From positions 124,184 through 188,183 of the forward strand of contig CAJUGI010000004.1 of NCBI GenBank assembly GCA_910586065.1: 64,000 bases of DNA, given 5' to 3'. The DNA comes from an uncultured Christensenella sp. (GTDB lineage: Bacteria; Bacillota; Clostridia; Christensenellales; Borkfalkiaceae). The notes under the pieces are model-generated. The model did no database searches and was not told the DNA's origin. It saw only the letters and a list, made by a program, of their open reading frames with translations. Positions 34,945 through 43,111 of this stretch are shown here, in pieces (the first letter of the stretch is position 1; every line of letters begins with the position of its first letter). The position numbers and the translations under genes were made by a program.

Positions 34945-35514
34945 GACACGATTACTGGAAACTTGAATATTAATGCAAATGTAAAGGCTAATGCATTTTG
35001 TCAGAACGATAGCAATAAAGATTATGTCGAATTTTTAACAGGTAACGGGCAATCTTTTAAAATTAAAGGCTACAATAGAGAAGTTTATAATTTAGCACAG
35101 TTATTCAGCGGAGACCAAGTGAGAAGAGCGGCTTGGAACAATTATGGAGTTGTTTCTTTTAGTCGAGAACAAAAAGAATCGGTAAGTTTAAGCAGCAATA
35201 CAACGGGAAATTATAAATTACTTTGCAATGTATGCGTAGACTCTCCGTCGTTATTGACAGTATTCGGCGTGGAGACTGCCCAACATGGTAGTTTACTTTT
35301 AACGTTGAATCAACCTCTTAGTGATGAGACTTGGGGTAATGAGAAAAATAACGGGGCAAACGTTTTGGCAAAGGCTGAAGGCGAGCAAGGATATTGGAGC
35401 AGACAATACCTTTGTTGTACAGTGTTAATACCTGCCATCTCAAGCGTACTTATTTGGGCGCGGTATATGGACAAAGTAAGATATACTTTACAACCCATTT
35501 TCAAGGAGAATTAA
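34945..35514 (+). pseudogene. Tail fibre, 3' part after in-frame TGA
   Basis: The frame runs in phase with the preceding gene after TGA 34942-34944. It begins DTITGNLNINANVKANAF, which completes the common fibre motif VSKSGD-TMTGNL if the TGA replaced GGA (Gly). A TTG at 34963 could start a separate 183-residue product, but no good ribosome site precedes it. The C-terminus looks like a fibre tip domain (RRAAWNNYGVVSF, VCVDSPSLLTVFGVETA). Confidence 0.6.
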
Positions 35515-35874
35515 ATGTACTATACTTTAAATAAAAATAATAAAATAACAGCGACGGCGAATTACAAATTTCAACCTGATGCGGTTTATACGGATGAGGA
35601 GGTAGTTTATGATTATAACGGACAACTTGTCTTTAAACACGAGACGGAATCTGAAGAGTACAAAGCAGCGGCAAGCGTTCACGAAAAGCTAAAACTTAAA
35701 GAAGATTTGCGTTTTAGACGTGAGACGGAATGCTTTATGGTAATAAACCGCGGGTATTTATGGTACGATACTTTAACCGCCGCGCAGAGGGATGAACTTA
35801 AAATGTGGTATGAGGCGTGGTTAAATATCACAAAAACACTTATTGTGCCCGTAAAGCCTGAATGGCTTAAGTGA
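35515..35874 (+). CDS. Phage tail fibre assembly/XkdM-adjacent small protein
   Basis: The 119-residue protein follows the fibre gene without a gap (the stop is adjacent to ATG). It has a charged middle (EEYKAAASVHEKLKLKEDL) and the C-terminal pattern NRGYLWYDTLTAAQRDELKMWYEAWL...PVKPEWL. I recognise this pattern from small proteins encoded after tail fibres in Firmicute phages; a role in fibre assembly is inferred. A terminator follows. Confidence 0.55.
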   Translation: MYYTLNKNNKITATANYKFQPDAVYTDEEVVYDYNGQLVFKHETESEEYKAAASVHEKLKLKEDLRFRRETECFMVINRGYLWYDTLTAAQRDELKMWYEAWLNITKTLIVPVKPEWLK

Positions 35875-35888
35875 TAAAAGATATAAAA

Positions 35889-35920
35889 ATAATACGGCGG
35901 AAACGCCGTATTATTTTTTT
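35889..35920 (+). terminator. Terminator after tail module
   Basis: AATAATACGGCG pairs with CGCCGTATTATT around GAAA, followed by seven T. Confidence 0.85.
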
Positions 35921-35954
35921 GTCATTCATTATAAAAAGTATAAGCGGTAAAAAC

Positions 35955-35983
35955 TTGACATTGCAAAAGAAAATATGTAAAAT
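35955..35983 (+). promoter_or_regulatory. Promoter of the tRNA-Leu locus
   Basis: Perfect TTGACA (35955-35960) and TAAAAT (35978-35983) with a 17-base spacer. Transcripts would pass three truncated tRNA halves before the intact tRNA-Leu. Confidence 0.75.
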
Positions 35984-36043
35984 AAATAAACAAACAAACG
36001 CAAAGTTAGTGTATAAAAAACTGAAAACTTAACAAAAAACCAT

Positions 36044-36083
36044 GCCCGAGTGGTGGAATAGGCAGACGCAAGGGACTTAAAAT
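36044..36083 (+). pseudogene. Truncated tRNA-Leu(UAA), 5' half, copy 1
   Basis: It starts with acceptor strand GCCCGAG and then the D arm through the anticodon loop (GGGACTTAAAAT), where similarity stops. There is no 3' half. It is preceded by an AT-rich leader (AACTGAAAACTTAACAAAAA) also found before copy 2. Confidence 0.85.
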
Positions 36084-36145
36084 TTTTGGCAGAAAATAAT
36101 TAACAGAAAATTAACATAAAAACTGAAAACTTAACAAAAATGTAT

Positions 36146-36199
36146 GCTTGTGTGGTGGAATAGGCAGACGCAAGGGACTTAAAATCCTGCGGGCGGTAA
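36146..36199 (+). pseudogene. Truncated tRNA-Leu(UAA), 5' half, copy 2
   Basis: Acceptor strand GCTTGTG, same D arm, anticodon loop and a few bases further (ATCCTGCGGGCGGTAA), resembling the start of a leucine variable arm. The 3' half is missing. Confidence 0.85.
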
Positions 36200-36226
36200 A
36201 AAACTGAATAAATATACAAAAAACAC

Positions 36227-36270
36227 GCCGCTGTGGTGGAATAGGCAGACGCAAGGGACTTAAAAACCCC
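36227..36270 (+). pseudogene. Truncated tRNA-Leu(UAA), 5' half, copy 3
   Basis: Acceptor strand GCCGCTG, same D arm and anticodon loop, ending ACTTAAAAACCCC. The 3' half is missing. Confidence 0.85.
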
Positions 36271-36318
36271 TGCGTAACCAAACCGCCATACAAAAAGGCA
36301 TAAATATGCAAAAATTGC

Positions 36319-36405
36319 GCTCGTGTGGTGGAATAGGCAGACGCAAAGGACTTAAAATCCTTCGATGGAGACATCGTGCCGGTTCAAGTCCGGCCACGAG
36401 CACCA
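36319..36405 (+). tRNA. tRNA-Leu (anticodon UAA)
   Basis: This intact 87-base tRNA has acceptor GCTCGTG/CACGAGC, anticodon stem AAGGA/TCCTT around CTTAAAA, a long variable arm (CGATGGAGACATCG), T loop GTTCAAGTC and an encoded CCA. It is the only one of four copies with a 3' half. Confidence 0.95.
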
Positions 36406-36446
36406 AAAAACGGTGATAGTTTTTAACAACTATCACCGTTTTTTCT
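36405..36446. terminator. Terminator between tRNA-Leu and integrase
   Basis: AAAAAACGGTGATAGTT and AACTATCACCGTTTTTT form a 17-bp stem between convergent units. Confidence 0.9.
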
Positions 36447-36570
36447 TGTTTTTTATGAAATTAATTCTCATTTGCAACTATTTGGAACTAAAAACAGCCG
36501 TTTTATACCTGTTTTTGCATAAAAAACGCCGTTTATGCAAGTGCGCACAAACGGCATTAAAAATTTGGAA

Positions 36571-37797
36571 CTAAAATTCGTAATCTACCCTTTCAATCTC
36601 GTCGAAGTAAAAGCCATCACTGTATGTAGTATAGCCGCGATTAACTTTCGAGCTTTCCACTTCTTTATCGTCCGAGTGTCCCGACCAAAGCATAACAAGT
36701 TCTAAACTGCATCTGCACTCTTTACAACGGCTGATAAAGGTATATCGAAGCTCGTGCAATTTGCGGTTTGGAAGGCAAGTTTTGAAAACGTTGTCGATAT
36801 AACGGTACGAACAGTCTTTTGCCTTTTCAAAGTCCACATAGGGCAATACCTTTTTGAACATAGGCGAAACGGGGATTTGACGGTGAACGTCGGGTAACCC
36901 TTGACGGGTTTTCTCCGTGATACAATCAATATAAAAATATTTGTCGTTTACTACGGTTAAACTGTCAAGCTCACCCGAACGCATACCCGTATAAAGCAAG
37001 GTAAGAATAGCGGAAACGGCTTTCAGATGCTTGTTAGCAATACAGAAATCAACGAGCTTGCGCTCATCTTCATAGCTTAACGCTTCGCCTTTATCTACCT
37101 GATAACGGGGCAAAACTACTTTAACAAGCGGATTGCGGATATTATAATCGTTGCAGGCGATTTTATAGCTTGCGCTGAGCTGCTGTTTTACTTTTTTTGC
37201 CGTGCGATTTTTGCCTTCTTCGGTAAGCAAGAATATGTAGTTCTGAATATCGTTTCTGGTAAGTTCGTTTAAATGCAGATGTCCGAATGCGGGAATAATA
37301 TGCGTCCGCCACGTGGAAACGTAACTGTTATAGGTGCTTTCCTTCGTTATGGGTTTAATGATTTTAAGCCACTCAATAGAAAAGTCTTTTATAAGCGGCG
37401 TTTTATTCTTTTGCTTCTCTTTTTCCTGCTCAATAAGTTTATCGAGAAATTTCTGCGTAACTACTTTAAGGCTTTTGGAAGCGACGTCAATATCGAAGCC
37501 GTCCCTATGGTAACGAACCTGATACATTCCTCGCACTTCGTGGTACGGTAAAGCCATACCGTTTACAATAATAATTTTTTTAACTGCTTCGGGCATTTTA
37601 TCTAACTCCTTTTTCGTAAATTTCAAGTACTTTTTCTCGCCCGTTTCTTCGGTACTGTTGGCAGGTTTGTTTTTAACTGCTTTCAAGGCGGCACTATCGG
37701 ACGCCATTTTTAGTACAATGGAAGTCAGCTCGTCTGCTTCGGGCGAATATTGCTTTTGTATGAAGTTTAACAGCGTGTTAAGCTCTTGTTGCTTCAT
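36571..37797 (-). CDS. Tyrosine recombinase/integrase
   Basis: The 408-residue protein has an arm-binding/SAM-like N-terminal region (about 80-210, including SIEWLKIIKPITKEST) and a catalytic domain with Arg in YTGMRSGELD (near 272), HxxR in KLHELRYTF (near 347), His in LWSGHSDD (near 370) and Tyr in RGYTTYSDGF (near 389). It directs site-specific integration. It reads toward the adjacent tRNA-Leu, the usual arrangement when the tRNA is the attachment site. GGAG precedes the ATG. Confidence 0.93.
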   Translation of the reverse strand: MKQQELNTLLNFIQKQYSPEADELTSIVLKMASDSAALKAVKNKPANSTEETGEKKYLKFTKKELDKMPEAVKKIIIVNGMALPYHEVRGMYQVRYHRDGFDIDVASKSLKVVTQKFLDKLIEQEKEKQKNKTPLIKDFSIEWLKIIKPITKESTYNSYVSTWRTHIIPAFGHLHLNELTRNDIQNYIFLLTEEGKNRTAKKVKQQLSASYKIACNDYNIRNPLVKVVLPRYQVDKGEALSYEDERKLVDFCIANKHLKAVSAILTLLYTGMRSGELDSLTVVNDKYFYIDCITEKTRQGLPDVHRQIPVSPMFKKVLPYVDFEKAKDCSYRYIDNVFKTCLPNRKLHELRYTFISRCKECRCSLELVMLWSGHSDDKEVESSKVNRGYTTYSDGFYFDEIERVDYEF

Positions 37798-38039
37798 ATC
37801 GGTTACTCCTATTAGTTGATAACTGCATACTAACTAATAGAAAAGACAGTAAAAAATAGTTTTTGGCTGGGGAAAACCAAAGAACGGGAAAGGAAAAACC
37901 ACGGATTACCCCGTGTCGATAAAGGAATACATATAACTCACCACCTTACCGAAAACCGTAAATTTACCTTTTTTTGTTTTTCGGCAAAAGGGCAATCGGG
38001 GCATAGGCCGGGCTAAGTTTTATATTTTCGTGTCGTACT
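37798..38039. other. Noncoding region upstream of integrase
   Basis: No gene is seen. It holds the integrase leader and AT-rich tracts and runs into the palindromic element at 38040. It is a plausible place for recombinase or excisionase binding, but no repeats were clear enough to call. Confidence 0.3.
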
Positions 38040-38195
38040 GTAAAGGTCAAAAGTAGCAACCGAATTATATTGTTTTTGTCTGCCTGCTATGCGGTAAAAA
38101 ATCAACCGAATAAAAAAAGCCGAGCTGTTAAAAGCTCGGTTATTATTTTTTATATAGTTATAATGATTTTTTGCCGCACACCTTTTGACCTTTAC
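38040..38195. repeat. MITE-like or large palindromic element
   Basis: GTAAAGGTCAAAAG (38040-38053) is the exact complement of CTTTTGACCTTTAC (38182-38195). A second complementary pair is about ATGCGGTAAAAAATCA (38089-38104) and TGATTTTTTGCCGCAC. In the centre is a terminator hairpin, GCCGAGCT...AGCTCGGT (about 38120-38142). No coding sequence. Confidence 0.45.
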
Positions 38196-38233
38196 GAAGC
38201 CTATGCTACGATAGACCGGCGAAAAACAAAAAA

Positions 38234-39091
38234 TTATAATTTCATACCTTTTTGTATCATACTTTCGAACTTGTTTTCGCCGAAAAATCTTTGCATACCC
38301 GCTTGCCACGCAACCGATTTTGCCATATAGCGTATTTTCATTTTTTTAACATTTAATGCTTTTACGATTACTCTTGCAACGTCTTCCGGTTCGTCAGATT
38401 TATCTATAACGCTGTTAATGAAATTCAAGCTTGGCGATACCTTTTCGTAATATGCGTCATAAATTTCTTTGCCCATTTTATCCCAAGTTTTCTTCTGATT
38501 TTCAATAGGATCTGCCGTCATTGGAGTTTTCATACCGGCAGGTTCAATACTCGTTGCCTGAATTCCGAAAGGTTTCATTTCATATCTCAAAACATTAGTA
38601 ATACCTTCGACTGCAAACTTGCTGACAAGATACGCTCCTGTAAATACGGCCGGAGTTCTTACGCCTGCCGATACGTTTATTATTCTTGCAGCTCCGTATT
38701 TTCTTAATAACGGTAAAAAAGAACGCACCATATTGAGCGTGCCGCTGATATTTACATCAAATGTCAACTGTGCGTCTTCGGGAGAAATACCTTCCAAAAG
38801 TCCGCCGCCGGGACCGGCTATGCCTGCTACGTTTATTAAAGCGGTTAAGCCTTTGTTGCCTAAATCTTTGGCAACGTAATTGCGAGCGGCGTCTGTTTGC
38901 TTATGGTCGGCAATATTTACCGTAATTGCTTCGATGCCGAGTTTTTTCAGTTCTGTATCAGATTGCCCTTCGATTATAGTACCGTAAACCTTCCAGCCTT
39001 GCTCTTTTAGCATTTTTGCCGTTGCAAAACCTAACCCAGTACCGGCTCCGGTAACTATCGCACTTCTTGTTTCAACGTATTTTTTCGCCAT
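38234..39091 (-). CDS. SDR-family NAD(P)-dependent oxidoreductase
   Basis: The 285-residue short-chain dehydrogenase has the cofactor motif TGAGTGLGFATAK (near 14), NVAGIAG (near 89) and the catalytic Ser/Tyr-xxx-Lys segment NVSAGVRTPAVFTGAYLVSKF (near 142-162). The substrate is unknown. ATG 39091 follows AAAGGAG; the open frame extends upstream without support. It is divergent from a TetR-type gene, a common arrangement for a regulator and its target. Confidence 0.88.
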   Translation of the reverse strand: MAKKYVETRSAIVTGAGTGLGFATAKMLKEQGWKVYGTIIEGQSDTELKKLGIEAITVNIADHKQTDAARNYVAKDLGNKGLTALINVAGIAGPGGGLLEGISPEDAQLTFDVNISGTLNMVRSFLPLLRKYGAARIINVSAGVRTPAVFTGAYLVSKFAVEGITNVLRYEMKPFGIQATSIEPAGMKTPMTADPIENQKKTWDKMGKEIYDAYYEKVSPSLNFINSVIDKSDEPEDVARVIVKALNVKKMKIRYMAKSVAWQAGMQRFFGENKFESMIQKGMKL

Positions 39092-39135
39092 AATAATTTC
39101 TCCTTTTAATTGATACTTAAATATCGCTTTTATTT

Positions 39136-39156
39136 TAACATAATTAGTGTTATAAT
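39136..39156. promoter_or_regulatory. Putative TetR operator/promoter
   Basis: The inverted repeat TAACA-N7-TGTTA (39136-39152) overlaps a TATAAT (39151-39156) between the divergent SDR and TetR genes. Confidence 0.4.
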
Positions 39157-39204
39157 AAATCAACAATTATTCCGCATTTTGTTCGATAATTAAGGAGGTA
39201 ATTA

Positions 39205-39807
39205 ATGAAGGAAAAGATAGACAAGCGAATTCTTAAAACAAAAAGTAAATTAAAAACTGCGCTTTTGTCGCTTTTGGAAAAGCAATCTTTAAGTACAATA
39301 TCCGTAACGAAGCTATGCAGTACGGCAAAAGTTGACAGGAATACTTTTTACTGCTATTACGACATTCCCGAAGACTTAATTACCGAAATTCTAATTGAAC
39401 ACGAAAAACAAATTATTGATTATATAAGCCAAACCGCTCCGGTCTTGAATTATCGGGAAATGCTTTATAGAGTGTGCGATTATATGTACAAAACAAAAAA
39501 GTTATATACCCTTTTGTTCAAAAATGGGTTTGATAGTTCATACTTACAACGTATAACTGATGCGTCAAACAACCGCATATTGGAAATTTTTAAGAGAAAC
39601 GGCAATATAAATTTAAGCTTTGAAGAATTACAGTTCGTCAACCGTTACGCTACGGGAGGAACGACTTTAATTATTCAGGATTGGGTGTTGAACGGTATGA
39701 AGGAAACTCCTGAACAGATTTCTAATAAATTGAACGGTATCAATACGTTTATATTAAATCATTACTTTAATTATAAGCCGGATAAAAAAAAGAATTTTAT
39801 CACTTAA
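39205..39807 (+). CDS. TetR/AcrR-family transcriptional regulator
   Basis: The 200-residue protein has an N-terminal HTH (ISVTKLCSTAKVDRNTFYCYY, about residues 32-52) and an all-helical C-terminal ligand domain. It is divergent from the SDR gene and probably represses it and itself at the shared operator. The ligand is unknown. The ribosome site is AAGGAGG. Confidence 0.88.
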   Translation: MKEKIDKRILKTKSKLKTALLSLLEKQSLSTISVTKLCSTAKVDRNTFYCYYDIPEDLITEILIEHEKQIIDYISQTAPVLNYREMLYRVCDYMYKTKKLYTLLFKNGFDSSYLQRITDASNNRILEIFKRNGNINLSFEELQFVNRYATGGTTLIIQDWVLNGMKETPEQISNKLNGINTFILNHYFNYKPDKKKNFIT

Positions 39808-39830
39808 CAGAAGCGAACTTACTTATAATG

Positions 39831-39859
39831 TTGATTTTAAAGCTATTTTAATGTATAAT
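39831..39859 (+). promoter_or_regulatory. Promoter of the two-component operon
   Basis: TTGATT (39831-39836) and TATAAT (39854-39859) with a 17-base spacer, about 30 bases before the response-regulator ATG. Confidence 0.75.
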
Positions 39860-39890
39860 AAGGAAAAACTTTTCGTTTTTACGGGGAAAA

Positions 39891-40604
39891 ATGATAAACG
39901 TAGCAATTATCGAAGACAATGATTCGGATTACAATTTTCTATCTGACAACATTGATAAATACTCGAAAGAAAAAGCGTGCGAATTTTCAATAAGCCGTTA
40001 CGTTAGTGCGCTTAAATTTTTAAGCGAGTATAAAGCCGACGCCGATATAATCTTTATGGATATAGAATTACCTGATATTAACGGCGTTGAAGCAAGCGAA
40101 AAGTTGCGACTGATAGATGAAAACGTGCCGCTCGTCTTTATAACTAATATCGCACACCTTGCCATTAAAGGCTACGGTGTATCTGCCACAGATTTTATAG
40201 TAAAACCGGTCAATTATTATAAATTACAAGTTCTTTTAACCAAACTTATAAAATTAATAAACGCAAAAAGTGACGATATGTTATCCGTACAAGCTGGGCA
40301 TTATCTGGAATGTATACGCTTATCCGATATAAATTATATTGAAATCGAGGCACATAAAATCACATATCATACGTTTACTAAGGATGTTGTTACTTACGGT
40401 TCAATGAATGCGCTGGAAAAGTCATTGCCGCTCGATAAATTTTACAGATGCTACCAAAGTTATATTATTAATTTAAAACACGTAATTTCTTACGACGGCG
40501 AAAATATAACTATGAAAAATGACGTGATTTTGCCGGTCAGTCGTTCTAAACGTAAAGAAATTATGACGAGACTTTCCAAACTGTATCTGAACGGAGGGTC
40601 TTAA
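39891..40604 (+). CDS. LytTR response regulator (AgrA-like)
   Basis: The 237-residue protein has a receiver domain (about 1-120) with the phospho-Asp in IIFMDIELPD (near 55) and a LytTR DNA-binding domain (about 135-235: YIEIEAHKITYHTF, YRCYQSYIINLKHV). It is 1 base from the kinase gene. LytTR regulators of this type bind pairs of 9-bp direct repeats 12 bp apart; such a pair exists at 41946-41975. Confidence 0.92.
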   Translation: MINVAIIEDNDSDYNFLSDNIDKYSKEKACEFSISRYVSALKFLSEYKADADIIFMDIELPDINGVEASEKLRLIDENVPLVFITNIAHLAIKGYGVSATDFIVKPVNYYKLQVLLTKLIKLINAKSDDMLSVQAGHYLECIRLSDINYIEIEAHKITYHTFTKDVVTYGSMNALEKSLPLDKFYRCYQSYIINLKHVISYDGENITMKNDVILPVSRSKRKEIMTRLSKLYLNGGS

Positions 40605-40605
40605 T

Positions 40606-41889
40606 ATGCAGTTGTTTTACCGTGAATTTATAATTTACGCTATGTATTTTTTAGAGTGTTTTGCGGTCGCATACCTGTTCTTTAAACGTAGTGAAAAACG
40701 AAAAAAATTCAAATTATTTTTATCTTTGACATTGTCCTTTGGTATTGTCATACAGTTGCCTTTGGCTGCACTCATTTTTGTTGAGAATCCCGACTATAAT
40801 TATATATTTGCGACGTTTAAATTTTTAATGTGCGTAATCCCTTTGTTCGGTTTACTTGGTTGTTTTAAAATAAAGTTGTCGCAGATGCTGTTCGTTTCGT
40901 TGTTTGCTGCGGCAATTCAGCATTGGTCTTCAAGTATTGCGGGAATGATTTTTGCGGCTTGTAATTTCACTTTTGATGCTTTCTTTATTGAAAGACTTTT
41001 TGTATTATTAAGTTTTCTTATAATGCTCGTTCCTGCTTATTTTTTGTGTATGAAAAGGTTTTTTGCCGTTGATGAAACGGTTATGGACGGGTTCACTGTT
41101 TTTCTTTTGACTTTCACTTACAGCGTTTTCAGCCTTGCAATCGTTTTTATGCGCAGGTCGATAGGTGAAAGCGAGTCTACTGTTGCTTTCAGTATAGCGG
41201 AGGTAATATTTGGATTTTTAATTTTCATATTTTATGTTATTTTTGCAAAAAAGAGCAGGGAAAAATCGAAGGAAGCCGTTGGTGCGGCGTTGATAGAAAA
41301 AGAAAAACAGCAATATGAAGCGTTTATGCGTAACGCTGACGAAATGCGTTCGCAGCTACACGATTTAAAATATTTAGTCAAAGCGTTAAGCTCACAACCC
41401 AACTGTGTAAACGACGATAAAATTAAAGATATTGTTGAAGCATTTAACAGTAAGTTTAATACGGGAAACCGTATGCTTGACATTATATTAGAAGACAACG
41501 AAAAGATGTTCAGGCAAAAGGGTATAGAGTTTATGTGCCTTACGGGAGATTGTAAGATTGATTTTATCGAGAGTTATGATTTATATTCGTTACTTGGCAA
41601 TGCGTTCGATAACGCCGCAGAATATCTGTCTAAAATAACCGACACAGCAAAGCGTTGGGTTAGTTTTATGATTAAAAATATAAACAACTTTATTTGTATA
41701 GAAATTTCTAATTATTATGATGGAGATGAAGACGTTTACGTCGGTATGCTTACAACGAAAACGGACGGCGACTTACATGGGTTCGGGATTAAAAATATGA
41801 AAAAAATTACGGAAAAGTATAACGGAAGTTTTTCCGTGTCAGCTTCCGACGGCGCTTTTTATATAAACTGCACAATACCTTTGCGATAA
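40606..41889 (+). CDS. GHKL sensor histidine kinase (AgrC-like)
   Basis: The 427-residue protein has about six to seven membrane segments (about 5-210), the phospho-accepting His in RSQLHDLKYL (near 250), an N box in LLGNAFDNAAEYL (near 331) and a G box in LHGFGIKNMKKI. It resembles AgrC/ComD-type quorum kinases. No AgrB or AgrD peptide gene is visible nearby, so the signal is unknown. Confidence 0.9.
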   Translation: MQLFYREFIIYAMYFLECFAVAYLFFKRSEKRKKFKLFLSLTLSFGIVIQLPLAALIFVENPDYNYIFATFKFLMCVIPLFGLLGCFKIKLSQMLFVSLFAAAIQHWSSSIAGMIFAACNFTFDAFFIERLFVLLSFLIMLVPAYFLCMKRFFAVDETVMDGFTVFLLTFTYSVFSLAIVFMRRSIGESESTVAFSIAEVIFGFLIFIFYVIFAKKSREKSKEAVGAALIEKEKQQYEAFMRNADEMRSQLHDLKYLVKALSSQPNCVNDDKIKDIVEAFNSKFNTGNRMLDIILEDNEKMFRQKGIEFMCLTGDCKIDFIESYDLYSLLGNAFDNAAEYLSKITDTAKRWVSFMIKNINNFICIEISNYYDGDEDVYVGMLTTKTDGDLHGFGIKNMKKITEKYNGSFSVSASDGAFYINCTIPLR

Positions 41890-41906
41890 AATCAAAATTT
41901 GCGTAC

Positions 41907-41940
41907 AGACCTACCGAATGTGTGGTGGGTCTTTTTTTAT
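41907..41940 (+). terminator. Terminator after the two-component operon
   Basis: AGACCTACC and GGTGGGTCT form a stem followed by TTTTTT. Confidence 0.8.
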
Positions 41941-41945
41941 TGCTT

Positions 41946-41975
41946 AAAAATTGTTAAAATTCAATCAAAAATTGT
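41946..41975 (+). promoter_or_regulatory. Candidate LytTR binding site
   Basis: AAAAATTGT occurs at 41946-41954 and 41967-41975: two 9-bp direct repeats with a 12-bp spacer (21-bp period), the geometry of AgrA-type sites. It sits just upstream of the lipoprotein gene. Confidence 0.5.
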
Positions 41976-42014
41976 GCAAAACAAAAATTCAAGCACAATC
42001 AGGAGGAAAATTTT

Positions 42015-43100
42015 ATGAAAAAACTTTTTAAAGCATTAACTTGCTTGACCGTTGCCTGCACGGCAATTGCTTCGGTTGCAGCTTTTACCGCCTGCAATAA
42101 TGACAAACCCGACAATCCAGATAAAGATAAGCAGGAAACTAAAATCAGCTATCAGTGTACGGGATATACCGATACCGTTAGACATTCGTTTTCTTCATTT
42201 GATTTTATGGGCAATCTTTTAAGCGACGGAACGGGCGTTATTTATCGTTATGAAAAAACGGAAGAGCTTGTAGAAACGACTGTAACGTGGAAAGTAGAAA
42301 CCGATCGAGACGGCTTAACGCAGCTAACTCTTGATGATAAAATAGAGGAACCGTTTGAAGTTTATCTTGACGAAGAAACTAACACCTTTGAGCTTGAATA
42401 TACGTTTGCTTTTGCCGGTTCTTATCATAGAAACGTAGTTTTAACGGTGTCGTCCGAAATCAAATACAACACGACGGCGGCGTTCATAACGGCGGCAAAT
42501 GAAAGACGTGCCCAACTCGGCGAAGAAGAGCCTGACCCCACTCCCGAAAAAACCGCAATAGTTACTTTCAATGGCGGCAACGGTAATAGTATAGAATTTT
42601 ACGAAGATAAGACGGCGAAGTTGTCGGCATTCAACGGTCAGATGAATTTTGACTACACTTGGGTGCTTGACGGGGACGTTATTACTATGACAAGCGTCAA
42701 CAATCCTTCGGAAAAGATGACTTCGACCAAAGAAGGCGATACTGTAAAATTCGTATATTCAGCGGCGTTCTTGCAGGGGCAGAGCATTACATTTACGTGC
42801 AACGATATAAGCGCACTTAAAGGAAAAACGGAACTCGTTACTTTCAACGGTGGCGATGGTAACAGTATCGTGTTTTATTCGGATAAAACCGCAAAACTTT
42901 CTGCATACGGCGGAAAAATGAATTTCGACTATACGTGGACTATTTCGGACGACGTTATCACTATGACGAGCGTCAACAACCCTTCAGAAACGATGACTTC
43001 CGCCAAGGAAGGCGATACTGTAAAATTCGTATATTCTGCGGCGTTTTTGCAGGGTAACAGCATAACTTTTACTTGCAATGATATAAGCGCACTTAAATAA
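42015..43100 (+). CDS. Lipoprotein with duplicated C-terminal domain
   Basis: The 361-residue protein has an N-terminal signal ending in a lipobox-like AAFTAC (Cys 27) and an Asn/Asp/Lys linker. A beta-rich domain (about 40-165) follows, then two tandem near-identical ~85-residue repeats (about 188-268 and 280-361). Each has VTFNGG-GNSI-FY-DKTAKLSA and VKFVYSAAFLQG. The repeats look lipocalin/ligand-binding-like, but no family is named. It is likely surface-anchored and cotranscribed with the GH3 gene 11 bases downstream. Confidence 0.7.
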   Translation: MKKLFKALTCLTVACTAIASVAAFTACNNDKPDNPDKDKQETKISYQCTGYTDTVRHSFSSFDFMGNLLSDGTGVIYRYEKTEELVETTVTWKVETDRDGLTQLTLDDKIEEPFEVYLDEETNTFELEYTFAFAGSYHRNVVLTVSSEIKYNTTAAFITAANERRAQLGEEEPDPTPEKTAIVTFNGGNGNSIEFYEDKTAKLSAFNGQMNFDYTWVLDGDVITMTSVNNPSEKMTSTKEGDTVKFVYSAAFLQGQSITFTCNDISALKGKTELVTFNGGDGNSIVFYSDKTAKLSAYGGKMNFDYTWTISDDVITMTSVNNPSETMTSAKEGDTVKFVYSAAFLQGNSITFTCNDISALK

Positions 43101-43111
43101 GAGGTGAAAAT

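Noticed and set aside
33301..35874. Intact prophage
   Set aside because: Only tail-fibre genes are present; no terminase, capsid, portal or lysis genes.
36044..36270. CRISPR-like array of about 40-base repeats with unique spacers
   Set aside because: The repeats are 5' halves of tRNA-Leu aligned with the intact tRNA, spacing is irregular, and no cas genes are present.
36111..36374. Leftward open frame of 87 codons across the tRNA-Leu region
   Set aside because: It is antisense to the tRNA halves and its internal repeats only reflect the repeated tRNA sequence.
36044..36405. T-box or tRNA-mimic riboswitch leader for tRNA-Leu
   Set aside because: No T-box sequence or specifier loop is present and the downstream unit is a tRNA, not an aminoacylation gene.
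39891..42014. Complete agrBDCA quorum-sensing locus
   Set aside because: Only the regulator and kinase are present; no AgrB-like peptidase or short peptide precursor was found nearby.
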